NCBI RefSeq assembly: GCF_036327005.1
Contig: NZ_JAUGZK010000005.1
Coordinates: 124,001 to 188,000 of the forward strand
From: Alkalimonas mucilaginosa
GTDB taxonomy: Bacteria; Pseudomonadota; Gammaproteobacteria; Enterobacterales; Alteromonadaceae
Length of the DNA: 64,000 bases
Reading direction: 5' to 3'
The notes beneath the pieces were generated by a model. That model made no database searches, was not told the DNA's origin, and saw nothing but the letters and a program-made list of their open reading frames with translations. Made by a program: the position numbers and the translations under genes. How positions within the stretch are numbered: position 1 is the first letter of the stretch; every line of letters begins with the position of its first letter. This document shows positions 17,580 to 26,099 of the stretch, piece after piece.

Positions 17580-18700
17580 GCAGCAGCTTCGGCAGCGGAC
17601 AACAGCACCAGATCGTCGCGGTGAATAACTTCTTCACGTGGGCAATACCCCAGGGTGGCGGCGATTTGCTGGCTGTGCAGGCCTTTAATCCGGCTAAGCT
17701 CTGATGCCGGATACTGGCAAATACCTTTGGCAAAAGGGGCTCCGCTGCTGTCACACAGCAGCACCGCATCGCCTTTATCAAACTGGCCGTTCACAGCGCT
17801 AACCCCTTTGGCCAATAAAGAAGCACCCTGTTGCTGCAGCGCTTTCACCGCACCGGCGTCCAGTTGGATCTGGCCCTGACTTTTTAAACCGTGCAGCAGC
17901 CAGTGTTTCTTGGCACTGAGCCGTTCCTGTTGGCGATGAAACAAAGTGCCGGCAGCTTTGCCTTCCAACAAGGCTTCAAATACCGCTGCTTTTTGCCCGT
18001 TGACGATCAGCGTATCAATGCCCTGCTGCCCGGCTTTTTGCGCTGCCTGCAGCTTGGTCACCATACCGCCGGTGCCAACACTGTGATGGCTGCCGCCAGC
18101 CATAGCGAAAATCTCTGGTGTGATGCACTCCACCTCGGCAATAAAGCGCGCCTGGGGGTTGCTACGTGGGTTGGCACTGTACAAACCGTCAATATCCGAG
18201 CAGATAATCAGCACATCGGCATCGACGGCGGTCGCCACCAAAGCCGCCAGATTGTCGTTATCGCCCAGCTTCAGCTCGGCGGTGGCGACACTGTCGTTTT
18301 CATTGATGATCGGCAGCACCTGATGATCCAGCAGAGTGCGCAGGGTGTTTTCAATATTCAGGTAGCGGCGCCGGTTGTGAAAATCATCGTGCGTCAGCAG
18401 CAACTGACCACAGTGGCAATCAAGCAAATTTTGCCACAACTGCATCATCTGGTACTGGCCAACGGAAGCCATAGCTTGCTTCACCGGAATAGGCAGCGGC
18501 TGATGCGAAAAAGCAATGGCGCTGCGCCCGGCGGCGACACTGCCGGAGGACACCAACACGACTTCAATGCCACGCGAGCGGCACTCGCTGATAAAGCGCG
18601 CCAGCGTCAGCAAATAGCGGGTAGAGCAACCTTTACCTTCCGGCGCTATTAAGGCGCTGCCCACTTTTAACACCAAACGCTGCCAAGACTGCCCCAACAT
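17564..18700 (-). CDS. proB: Glutamate 5-kinase
   Basis: First step of proline biosynthesis (ATP + glutamate to glutamyl 5-phosphate). An amino-acid kinase domain (RLVLKVGSALI, VLVSSGSVAAGR, PIINENDSVA, LGDNDNLAALVA, GTGGMVTKLQAA) is followed by a C-terminal PUA domain (DAGAVKALQQQGASLLAKGV...). The ATG at 18700 is 8 nt after GTGAG; a TTG two codons upstream is less likely. The product is 378 residues. proA, often adjacent in other bacteria, is not next to it. The 3' end overlaps the DUF6351-like gene convergently. Confidence 0.94.
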   Translation of the reverse strand: MLGQSWQRLVLKVGSALIAPEGKGCSTRYLLTLARFISECRSRGIEVVLVSSGSVAAGRSAIAFSHQPLPIPVKQAMASVGQYQMMQLWQNLLDCHCGQLLLTHDDFHNRRRYLNIENTLRTLLDHQVLPIINENDSVATAELKLGDNDNLAALVATAVDADVLIICSDIDGLYSANPRSNPQARFIAEVECITPEIFAMAGGSHHSVGTGGMVTKLQAAQKAGQQGIDTLIVNGQKAAVFEALLEGKAAGTLFHRQQERLSAKKHWLLHGLKSQGQIQLDAGAVKALQQQGASLLAKGVSAVNGQFDKGDAVLLCDSSGAPFAKGICQYPASELSRIKGLHSQQIAATLGYCPREEVIHRDDLVLLSAAEAAAQSSK

Positions 18701-18850
18701 ACCCAATGCTCACTGCTGAAATGATGCTCTGATTATAATTTTGGATGGCCATATGTCTATGCATTTTCGTGAGTGGATGCAAAAATAGTTCAGCCGTGAT
18801 TCAGCTTGTGGGATTATGCTATTTATTATACGTCAAAGGAGTTTATGCAG

Positions 18851-19501
18851 ATGAAGTCAAAGCTTGTGATGGTCGGTGTATTAACCGGAAGTTTATCGCT
18901 GGGAGGGCTGGTGGGCTGTGCCAGTACCGACAATCAGAATACCACCCGAGGTGCTGCTATCGGCGCAGTTGCTGGCGCCATTGCTGGTAAAACTACAGCC
19001 AATCGCAGCAATAAACGCTTGGTGATTGGTGCTGCGGTCGGCGCTCTGGCGGGTGCTGCTGTAGGCAGCTATATGGATAACCAGGAAAAAGCGCTGCGTG
19101 AAGAGTTAAGCGGTACTGGTGTAAAGGTGCACCGTGAAGGCGATAATCTGCGGCTGGAAATTCCATCTCAGCTGACCTTTGTCATTAACAGGGCCGATAT
19201 TCAGCCTCAGCTGTACCCGGTGCTAAACGATATAGCACGGGTGCTCGGCAACTACGACAAAACCATGTTGATTATCTCTGGTCATACCGATGATACCGGA
19301 CCATACGATTTCAATATGCGTTTATCGCTGCAGCGGGCCGATAGCGTCAGCAGTTATTTAGCAGCCCAGGGCGTGTTGCCAGTACGAATGGAAACTCAGG
19401 GCTTTGGACCAACCTACCCGATGGTGCCCAATACCTCGGAAGCCAACCGGGCTTTGAACCGGCGGGTAGAAATTCATATCGAACCTGTCACGCAAAGCTA
19501 A
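18851..19501 (+). CDS. OmpA-family lipoprotein with glycine-zipper (YiaD-like)
   Basis: A lipoprotein signal with lipobox GLVGC is followed by a glycine-zipper segment (AAIGAVAGAIAGK ... AAVGALAGAAVGSYMD) and a C-terminal OmpA/MotB peptidoglycan-binding domain (ISGHTDDTGPYDFNMRLSLQRA, NRALNRRVEIHI). The AAGGAG at 18836-18841 favours the ATG at 18851 (9-bp spacing) over 18845. The product is 216 residues, similar to E. coli YiaD. It probably tethers the outer membrane to the cell wall. Confidence 0.9.
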   Translation: MKSKLVMVGVLTGSLSLGGLVGCASTDNQNTTRGAAIGAVAGAIAGKTTANRSNKRLVIGAAVGALAGAAVGSYMDNQEKALREELSGTGVKVHREGDNLRLEIPSQLTFVINRADIQPQLYPVLNDIARVLGNYDKTMLIISGHTDDTGPYDFNMRLSLQRADSVSSYLAAQGVLPVRMETQGFGPTYPMVPNTSEANRALNRRVEIHIEPVTQS

Positions 19502-19513
19502 AATTTTGCGAAT

Positions 19514-19542
19514 AAAAAACCTGCCGCACGGCAGGTTTTTTT
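19514..19542. terminator. Bidirectional terminator between yiaD-like gene and speE
   Basis: CCTGCC (19520-19525) pairs with GGCAGG (19530-19535), with A6 to the left and T7 to the right. Confidence 0.9.
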
Positions 19543-19555
19543 GTCGGTAAAGCCC

Positions 19556-20422
19556 TTACTTTTGCTCGGCAAAGGCCTTCTGCACAAAGTTGGGCAACGC
19601 CATCGCTGCTTTGTGAATGTCGACATTGTAGTAGTCAGTATTCAGATTGGCTGCGGCGGCATCGGCTTCACGGAAACCGGTAAAGGCTTCCCCTTTTCGG
19701 GCCAGGGTGCAGGTCCACCAGCCGGACGGATAAATCATTTGTGGAAAGTTCAGCGTTTGCAGCGCAGCAAAGCCGGCATCCAGCATAGCCTGACGCATAT
19801 CGGTCAGTAATTGCAGGTGAATAAGAGGTGACTCGCTTTGTTGCACCAGAATACCACCCGGGCGTAGTGCATTCAGACAGCTTTGGTAAAAAGCGCGGTT
19901 AAACAAGCCTTCACCAGGGCCAACCGGATCGGTTGAGTCGACAATCACCACATCAATCGATTCAGGCGCGGCTTCGCGCATAAATTTGATGCCATCATCA
20001 AACAAAATGGTCGCACGCGGATCATGATTCGAGACACAGAGCTCCGGGAAGTATTTTTCCGCCATCCGGGTGACCTGTTCGTCGATATCGATTTGATGCA
20101 CCGTTGCTACGCCTGGGTGCTTTAACACTTCACGCAGGGTGCCGCAGTCGCCACCACCAATGATCACCACATTTTTCGGGTTCGGGTGAGTAAACAGCGC
20201 CGGGTGGCTCATCATTTCGTGGTAGAGGAAGTTCTCGCGCGTGCTGACCATGGTGCAGCCGTCGATTACCATCAACTTGCCAAAGTGGGTGGTGTCAAAA
20301 ATTTCAATGTGCTGAAAAGGCGATTGCACTTCATCCAGCTTGGCAGTAATGGCCAGGCCAAAGGCACTGCCACTGGGCTCAAAGACTTCGGTAAACCATT
20401 GTTGTGTATCCAGACCAGACAT
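19556..20422 (-). CDS. speE: Spermidine synthase (polyamine aminopropyltransferase)
   Basis: Transfers aminopropyl groups from decarboxylated S-adenosylmethionine to putrescine. Motifs: FQHIEIFDTTHFGKLMVIDG, VVIIGGGDCGTLREVLKH (SAM-fold), VHQIDIDEQVTRMA and VVIVDSTDPVGPGEGLF. ATG 20422 is preceded by AAGGGGACG at good spacing and gives 288 residues, the length of E. coli SpeE. An upstream in-frame extension to 20455 is ignored. Divergent from speA (198 bp apart), which starts the same pathway. No speD is seen here. Confidence 0.94.
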   Translation of the reverse strand: MSGLDTQQWFTEVFEPSGSAFGLAITAKLDEVQSPFQHIEIFDTTHFGKLMVIDGCTMVSTRENFLYHEMMSHPALFTHPNPKNVVIIGGGDCGTLREVLKHPGVATVHQIDIDEQVTRMAEKYFPELCVSNHDPRATILFDDGIKFMREAAPESIDVVIVDSTDPVGPGEGLFNRAFYQSCLNALRPGGILVQQSESPLIHLQLLTDMRQAMLDAGFAALQTLNFPQMIYPSGWWTCTLARKGEAFTGFREADAAAANLNTDYYNVDIHKAAMALPNFVQKAFAEQK

Positions 20423-20620
20423 CATCGTCCCCTTTGTGAAAGCCTTGCATTGCATTTTAGGGCCATTATTTTGCCTGTATTGCGCCCTACAAACAAATTT
20501 TTGATCGCATTTTGCTGCAAGTAGCCGTGATAGGGCTTAAAATAGAGGCATTGCCGCGAATTCTGTCCTGACAGCATTCGCTTTCTTTTTTCTGCTGCGA
20601 TGACAGGATAAGGATCCACC

Positions 20621-22507
20621 ATGATTGACTGGGGTACCGAAAAAGCACGTTCCATCTACAATGTCGCCACCTGGAGTGAAGGGTATTTTGATATTAACCC
20701 AAAAGGCGAGCTGGTAGCTTACCCTGATCAGGATCACAGCAAGCCGGGTATTCACTTCCCGGAGCTGGTGCAGCGTTTTAAAGACGAGGGTCTGACGCTG
20801 CCGGTGCTGGTGCGTTTCACCGATATTTTGCAGCACCGCATTGATTCCCTGATCACCGCCTTTCAAAAAGCCAAACAGGAAAAAGACTACCTGGGCCAGT
20901 ACACGGCGGTCTATCCAATCAAAGTGAACCAACAGTACTCGGTGGTAAAAAAGTTGCTTAGCCACGACAGCGGCACCGTAGGACTGGAGGCTGGCAGTAA
21001 ACCGGAATTGATGGCCATTCTTGGTGTGTCGGACAAACCACTCAGTATTGTTTGTAATGGCTACAAAGACAGTGAGTTTTTACGACTGGCCACCATTGGC
21101 CAGATGATGGGCCATAAGGTCTACATTGTGGTGGAAAAACTGTCCGAGCTAAAAACCCTGCTGCGTGAAATCGATCAGCTAGGGGCGGCACCGCATATCG
21201 GTATTCGCATTAAGCTAAACTCCATCGGCAAAGGCAAGTGGCAAAACACCGGCGGCGAGAAAGGCAAGTTTGGCCTCACTGCTACCCAGGTGCTGCAGGC
21301 CATTGAGGTGTTAAAAGAAGCCGGTAAGCTGGATTTGCTGCAGTTGGTGCACTTCCATATCGGCTCGCAAATCGCCAATATCCGCGATATTCACAATGCC
21401 ATTCGTGAGTGTGCCCGTCACTACGCCGAGCTGCGCACCTTGGGAGTGCCGATTGATACGGTCGATGTCGGTGGTGGCCTCGGGGTCGATTACGAAGGCT
21501 CGCGCTCGCGCTCGACCTGCTCGATGAACTACACCATGTACGAGTATGCCCGCAATGTGGTCAATGGTTTAAAAGAAGTGTGCGATGAGTATGATTTGCC
21601 GCATCCAAATATTATTTCCGAGTCCGGCCGTGCCATGACAGCGCACCATGCGGTATTGGTGACCGATGCGATTGATATTGAGCGGGCACCAGGGCTGAAA
21701 TACCTGCCAGAGCCAGGCGAAGATGCGCCATCCGTGGTGCTGGGGCTGTGGGATGCCTACACCAATGTTACGCCTCGCACAGCAGTTGAGGCCTATCACG
21801 ATGCGGTGCACTATTTCAGCGATGCCCATACCCAGTATGTGCATGGCTTACTGAACCTGCAAGACTGGTCCTTGTTAGAGCAAATTTACTTTGCCACCAT
21901 CAACCGGGTGCGTGATAACCTGGATTTAAGCTCGCGCTCGCACCGGGCTATTCACGACGAGCTGAACGAAAAGCTGGCCGATAAGTTGTTTGTTAACTTC
22001 TCGCTGTTCCAGTCGATGCCGGATGCCTGGGGCATTGATCAGCTGTTTCCGGTGATGCCGCTGGAGCGGATGCACGAGCCGTTGGACCACCGCTGCATCA
22101 TTCAGGACATTACCTGCGACTCCGACGGCATGCTAAAAAGCTATGCCGATGGTAATGGTATTGAAAGCAGTCTGCCGATGCCAGTGTACAAAGAAGACGA
22201 ACAGTACTTGCTGGGGATGTTTATGGTGGGCGCCTACCAGGAAATCCTCGGTGATTTGCACAACCTGTTTGGCGATACCGATTCGGTGCATGTGGAGCTG
22301 ACCGACGATGGTGGCTACCAGCTAACCAATGCAATTAAAGGCGATACGGTAGCCGATGTGCTGCGCTATGTGCACTTTGATGCCAATAAGCTGATCCAGT
22401 CGTACAGCGAGCAGTTGGAAACTCTGGCTATCCCGGCAGAGCGCCGCTCCGAGCTGTTAGAAGAGCTGAAAGCCGGTGTCAATGGATACACCTATTTTGA
22501 AGATTAA
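20621..22507 (+). CDS. speA: Biosynthetic arginine decarboxylase
   Basis: A 628-residue fold-III PLP enzyme converting arginine to agmatine. The PLP lysine lies in TAVYPIKVNQQYSVV (about residue 100). The glycine-rich phosphate loop is VDVGGGLGVDY, and the catalytic cysteine region is QDITCDSDG. The N-terminus (WGTEKARSIYNVATWSEGYFDIN) and C-terminus are full length. GATAAGGAT lies before the ATG. Together with speE it points to agmatine-putrescine-spermidine synthesis; speB would be needed elsewhere. Confidence 0.96.
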   Translation: MIDWGTEKARSIYNVATWSEGYFDINPKGELVAYPDQDHSKPGIHFPELVQRFKDEGLTLPVLVRFTDILQHRIDSLITAFQKAKQEKDYLGQYTAVYPIKVNQQYSVVKKLLSHDSGTVGLEAGSKPELMAILGVSDKPLSIVCNGYKDSEFLRLATIGQMMGHKVYIVVEKLSELKTLLREIDQLGAAPHIGIRIKLNSIGKGKWQNTGGEKGKFGLTATQVLQAIEVLKEAGKLDLLQLVHFHIGSQIANIRDIHNAIRECARHYAELRTLGVPIDTVDVGGGLGVDYEGSRSRSTCSMNYTMYEYARNVVNGLKEVCDEYDLPHPNIISESGRAMTAHHAVLVTDAIDIERAPGLKYLPEPGEDAPSVVLGLWDAYTNVTPRTAVEAYHDAVHYFSDAHTQYVHGLLNLQDWSLLEQIYFATINRVRDNLDLSSRSHRAIHDELNEKLADKLFVNFSLFQSMPDAWGIDQLFPVMPLERMHEPLDHRCIIQDITCDSDGMLKSYADGNGIESSLPMPVYKEDEQYLLGMFMVGAYQEILGDLHNLFGDTDSVHVELTDDGGYQLTNAIKGDTVADVLRYVHFDANKLIQSYSEQLETLAIPAERRSELLEELKAGVNGYTYFED

Positions 22508-22518
22508 GGTACACTAAG

Positions 22519-22570
22519 CACTGATCCGATCAGTGTCGGCAGGCAGCTGGAGCTGCGCTTGCCTGCCGAC
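22519..22570 (+). repeat. Two abutting hairpins between speA and the acyltransferase gene
   Basis: CACTGA/TCAGTG (22519-22535) is followed directly by an 11-bp perfect stem: GTCGGCAGGCA at 22535-22545 with TGCCTGCCGAC at 22560-22570. No T-run follows, so full termination is doubtful. The second stem ends 19 bp before the next start codon. Confidence 0.55.
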
Positions 22571-22589
22571 TGTACGTTTAAGGTGAATC

Positions 22590-23483
22590 ATGCTGTACTT
22601 TTTACCAAAGCCGGTGCGAGGCGCGCTGGCTTTGTTGCTTTACGCTCTTAATACTCTGTTCTGGTTTTTGCCACTGATGTTGCTGGCCGTGTTAAAGCTG
22701 CTGCCGGTGAAACGCTGGCAGGCCTGGCTAACTTACCTGCTGGATGCCATTGCGGTGGCCTGGATCAGCATGAACAATGTCACTACGCGTCTATTTACCC
22801 GCATTCACTGGCAAGTGGAAGGAATGGATGCATTATCGCGCAAAGACTGGTATTTGCTGCTAGCCAACCACCAATCCTGGGCCGATATTCTGGTACTGCA
22901 GAATCTGTTTAACCGCAGAATTCCTTTTCTCAAGTTTTTCCTGAAAAAAGAGCTGCTGTATGTTCCTTTTATGGGGCTGGCCTGGTGGGCGCTGGATTTC
23001 CCCTTTATGAAGCGCTACAGCAAAGCTGAACTGGCAAAAAAACCAGAGCTGCAAGGTAAAGACATCGAAACCACCCGTAAAGCCTGTGCCAAATTCCGTT
23101 TTAAGCCAGTAACGGTGATGAATTTTGTCGAAGGCACCCGCTTTACCCAGATGAAACACGATAAGCAACAATCGCCCTACCAGCATTTGCTCAAACCCAA
23201 AGCTGGCGGAGTCGCTTTTGTGCTGGGTGCTATGGGCCATCAGTTGCATAAGATACTGGATGTTACCATTCACTACCCGGAGCGGATCCCAACTTTCTGG
23301 GATTACATTTCCGGCGCTGTTCATGCTATAAACGTCAAAGTACGAGTATTGCCAATCACCGACCAACTGCTGGGAGATTATCAGGATCCGACTTTTCGCG
23401 CTTCCTTCCAACAGTGGGTGAATGAACTCTGGCAATACAAAGATCAGCAGTTGCAGCAAATGGCTGCAGAGCAGGAGTCCTGA
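22590..23483 (+). CDS. PlsC-type acyltransferase, YihG-like (first of tandem pair)
   Basis: A 297-residue membrane-associated acyltransferase with N-terminal hydrophobic segments (about 10-35). The PlsC signature boxes are NHQSWADILVL (HX4D), PFMKRYSK and NFVEGTRFTQ. Highly similar in plan to E. coli YihG, which acylates lysophosphatidic acid; the exact acyl specificity cannot be read here. AAGGTG precedes the ATG. Followed 3 bp later by a paralogue. Confidence 0.88.
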   Translation: MLYFLPKPVRGALALLLYALNTLFWFLPLMLLAVLKLLPVKRWQAWLTYLLDAIAVAWISMNNVTTRLFTRIHWQVEGMDALSRKDWYLLLANHQSWADILVLQNLFNRRIPFLKFFLKKELLYVPFMGLAWWALDFPFMKRYSKAELAKKPELQGKDIETTRKACAKFRFKPVTVMNFVEGTRFTQMKHDKQQSPYQHLLKPKAGGVAFVLGAMGHQLHKILDVTIHYPERIPTFWDYISGAVHAINVKVRVLPITDQLLGDYQDPTFRASFQQWVNELWQYKDQQLQQMAAEQES

Positions 23484-23486
23484 GCC

Positions 23487-24422
23487 ATGTCGACCTTACC
23501 AGCCTGGGTATTGGCCCCCATTAGTTTTGCTTTGTTCGCTTTAAATCTGGCGTTCTGGGGGAGCATTGTGCTGGTGTTTAGTCTGCTGCGTTTGTTGCCG
23601 ATAACCGGCTGGCAGCGCTTTTGCAGCAGGGCGGTGCATGGTTGTTACCACCAATGGATTGGCATCAATGCCTTTTTCATTAAGCTGGTAAATAACCTGG
23701 ATTGGCAGGAGCAACTGCCAGCCGAAGGCCTTAGCCGTGAGCAATGGTACCTGATGATTGCTAATCACCAAAGCTGGCTGGATGTGGTCTTACTGATGCA
23801 ATTTACCCATGGCCGGATGCCGCTGCCGAAGTTTTTCTTAAAAGAAGAGCTGCGTTGGGTGCCTTTTATCGGCATGGGTGCCTGGGCACTGGATATGCCT
23901 TTTATGAAGCGTTACAGCCAGGCCTACTTAGCCAAACATCCGGAGCTGAAAGGTCAGGATATCGAAAGCACCAAGCGCAGCTGTGAGAAATTCCGTCATC
24001 AGCCGACCACCATCATCAACTTTGTCGAAGGCACTCGCTGCAGCAAAACCAAACAACGCCTGAAAAAGAGCCCCTTTGAACATCTGCTGCCACCGAAAGC
24101 CGGTGGCATTGCCTTTACCCTGGCCAGCATGGGCGAGCAGTTCGATGCCATCCTGGATGTCACCCTGATTTATCCGGACAATCCGAAGCATATCGTGCTG
24201 GCAATGCTATCCGGCAAACTGAAACGGGTGGTGCTGCAGGTAGAGCGCTTGCCAGTCACCGAGGCAATGATCGGGGATTACTTTGGTGATGACAGTTTTC
24301 GCCAGCAGTTCCAGCAGTGGCTCAATGAGCGCTGGCAGCGTAAAGACCAACTGATCACCGACTTTCACCGCTCTGGTCAGCGCTTAACTTCTCTGGCTGA
24401 GTCACGCGCCAGCTCCGCTTAG
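23487..24422 (+). CDS. PlsC-type acyltransferase, YihG-like (second of tandem pair)
   Basis: A 311-residue paralogue of the preceding gene, sharing collinear motifs: NHQSWLDVVLL, PFMKRYSQAYLAKHPELKGQD and NFVEGTRCS. It carries an extra Ser/Arg-rich tail. The ATG is 3 bp after the previous stop, with AGGAG inside the upstream gene, so the two are cotranscribed. Its 3' end overlaps by 4 bp the stop of the convergent methyltransferase gene. Confidence 0.88.
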   Translation: MSTLPAWVLAPISFALFALNLAFWGSIVLVFSLLRLLPITGWQRFCSRAVHGCYHQWIGINAFFIKLVNNLDWQEQLPAEGLSREQWYLMIANHQSWLDVVLLMQFTHGRMPLPKFFLKEELRWVPFIGMGAWALDMPFMKRYSQAYLAKHPELKGQDIESTKRSCEKFRHQPTTIINFVEGTRCSKTKQRLKKSPFEHLLPPKAGGIAFTLASMGEQFDAILDVTLIYPDNPKHIVLAMLSGKLKRVVLQVERLPVTEAMIGDYFGDDSFRQQFQQWLNERWQRKDQLITDFHRSGQRLTSLAESRASSA

Positions 24423-25603
24423 CGCTGGATGCGCTCAGCCCGCAGCATCAGGTTGCGTGGTGTCAGCTCTCTTGCACAAAAAGTACCCACTTCGACCTGA
24501 TAGCCTTGTTGCTCGAGGAACAAGGCTCGGTCAAACAGCAGCCAAAGCTCTAATGGACGCTGAAACAAGTGCCTTACCAACTCAATGCGTTGCACTAAGC
24601 GAGCATGTGACCGCCCTTGCACCAGATAGCCATCCAGGTTTAGCCCGGCAGGCAAAGTCACTTGCTGCTGCTCGGCAGCCCACTCAGCAAACTGGCGAAA
24701 ATCGGTGCTGAATATTTGTTTGCTGACCGACGCCAGCGGCTGATAGTGGCTGTCCCCACTTAGTTCTGCCCGCAATGCCTGCCAGGCCAGCCGCCATTCT
24801 ACTTCGGTTTCTCTGAGCCTGGCGATACGGGCTCCAGCTGTGACCTGGCTTTGCACCGCCAGCTTTAAATCGTGCTGGCTTAGCGCTAAATCGTGCTGCT
24901 GCGCTAATTGGCTGAGTGGTTGATACTGTGGCTCTGGGATCAGATGGTAACAACAGGGCACCAGTTGCAGTTGCTGACAGCCCTGCTGACTGGCAGAGCG
25001 AAGCAGCTGCAGATGCAGTTCGCCACAAGCATGCAGCGCCAGTACCTGTTGCTCCGGCTTCAGTACCGCCAGGCCTTCTGCTGAAAGCGCATCAGCCTTT
25101 ACAAAGCGCTGGGGCAACTGGTGTTTTTCTGCCAGTGCTGCACCTTGCTGGCACAAAGCATCCTGCCATTCCAGGCTGAGTACCCGACGTTGTTGGCTGA
25201 AAGCCAGCATCCGGCCTAAATGCCCTTTGCCGGCACACCACTCCAGCACCGGGGTTGCACTGTCAGGTACCAGGGTACAAAACTGCTGGATTTGCTCCAC
25301 TTTGCGCCCCGGAATCCCGTTGCTGAGCCAAAAAGGCAGCTCGGGCATTGGCCGCAGTCGGTCAAAAGCTGTCACCTCCGGTAACTGTGCCAACTCCGGA
25401 AAACAACCGATAAACCAGGCTTGCCGTTTGGTTGGGTTGCTGTCGAGCTGGCGGATAGCGTCATCAGAAAGCAAATTCAGTTGAGCCAACAGGGAACTGT
25501 TTTGCCAGGGCAGTTTGCGGCAGGCAAAAGGCATCAGCTGCCAGTAAGGCTGGTAGCTGCTCAGCAACCGCTGCAATTGCAGAAAGCTGGCCTGATGCGA
25601 CAT
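24419..25603 (-). CDS. SAM-dependent methyltransferase, Methyltransf_32-like
   Basis: A 394-residue protein with a central class-I methyltransferase fold. Motif I is PVLEWCAGKGHLGRML, then VLSLEWQDALCQQGAALA and VLALHACGELHLQLL. The LVPCCYHL box resembles the catalytic CCYH/CCHH region of the Trm13-like Methyltransf_32 family, suggesting RNA modification; that is inference. The ATG at 25603 follows AAGGAG by 5 bp, preferred over an extension to 25654. Neighbours give no functional hint. Confidence 0.78.
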   Translation of the reverse strand: MSHQASFLQLQRLLSSYQPYWQLMPFACRKLPWQNSSLLAQLNLLSDDAIRQLDSNPTKRQAWFIGCFPELAQLPEVTAFDRLRPMPELPFWLSNGIPGRKVEQIQQFCTLVPDSATPVLEWCAGKGHLGRMLAFSQQRRVLSLEWQDALCQQGAALAEKHQLPQRFVKADALSAEGLAVLKPEQQVLALHACGELHLQLLRSASQQGCQQLQLVPCCYHLIPEPQYQPLSQLAQQHDLALSQHDLKLAVQSQVTAGARIARLRETEVEWRLAWQALRAELSGDSHYQPLASVSKQIFSTDFRQFAEWAAEQQQVTLPAGLNLDGYLVQGRSHARLVQRIELVRHLFQRPLELWLLFDRALFLEQQGYQVEVGTFCARELTPRNLMLRAERIQR

Positions 25604-25695
25604 TGCTGCTCCTTGAAACGTCTGAAGGCTTTTGCCTGGATGAAAGAACTGCATTATAGTGAGGTTATGCGACAGCTCAACAGGAATTGCCTGAG

Positions 25696-26079
25696 ATGAC
25701 CGAACTGGTTCGAATTCTTCATGTAGAAGATGACCCCTCCATTCAGCAAATCGCCAAAATCGCCCTGGAGGCCGTAGGTGGTTTTGAAGTATGCAGCTGC
25801 CATGGCGGTCAGCAGGCGCTGGAACAGTTTGCCAACTTTAATCCTCAGTTGGTATTACTGGATGTGATGATGCCTGGCATGGATGGGCCTGAGACCCTGC
25901 GACAACTGCAACAACGTTTTGATCTTAGCACCATACCCGTGGTATTCATGACTGCCAAGGTACAAAGCCATGAAGTCCAATCGTACAAAGACTTAGGTGC
26001 TATCGACGTGGTAGTGAAACCTTTTGATCCTATGACTCTGTCGGATCGCATCCGCCAAATCTGGCAAGCCAGCCATTAG
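25696..26079 (+). CDS. Single-domain response regulator
   Basis: A 127-residue receiver domain only: acidic pair VEDD near residues 10-11, phospho-acceptor Asp in LVLLDVMMPGMDG, Thr in FMTAK, and Lys in VVVKPFD. No output domain. ATG 25696 is 9 bp after CAGGAA; the TTG three codons earlier is less likely. Divergent from the methyltransferase gene. No histidine kinase is adjacent, so the partner is unknown. Confidence 0.9.
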   Translation: MTELVRILHVEDDPSIQQIAKIALEAVGGFEVCSCHGGQQALEQFANFNPQLVLLDVMMPGMDGPETLRQLQQRFDLSTIPVVFMTAKVQSHEVQSYKDLGAIDVVVKPFDPMTLSDRIRQIWQASH

Positions 26080-26085
26080 GCTGGC
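26068..26085. terminator. Weak hairpin at the convergent end of response regulator and cnoX
   Basis: GCCAGCC (26068-26074) pairs with GGCTGGC (26079-26085). It contains the response-regulator stop codon and lacks a T-tract on either strand. Confidence 0.35.
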
Positions 26086-26099
26086 CTGAGCAAACTTAT

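Noticed and set aside
17891..18652. 253-codon open frame opposite proB
   Set aside because: Lies wholly antisense to proB. The composition (His/Gln rich) is a by-product of the proB codons.
20423..20620. speE-speA intergenic region as a site for a polyamine riboswitch
   Set aside because: No conserved aptamer structure recognised; only weak promoter-like elements with poor spacing.
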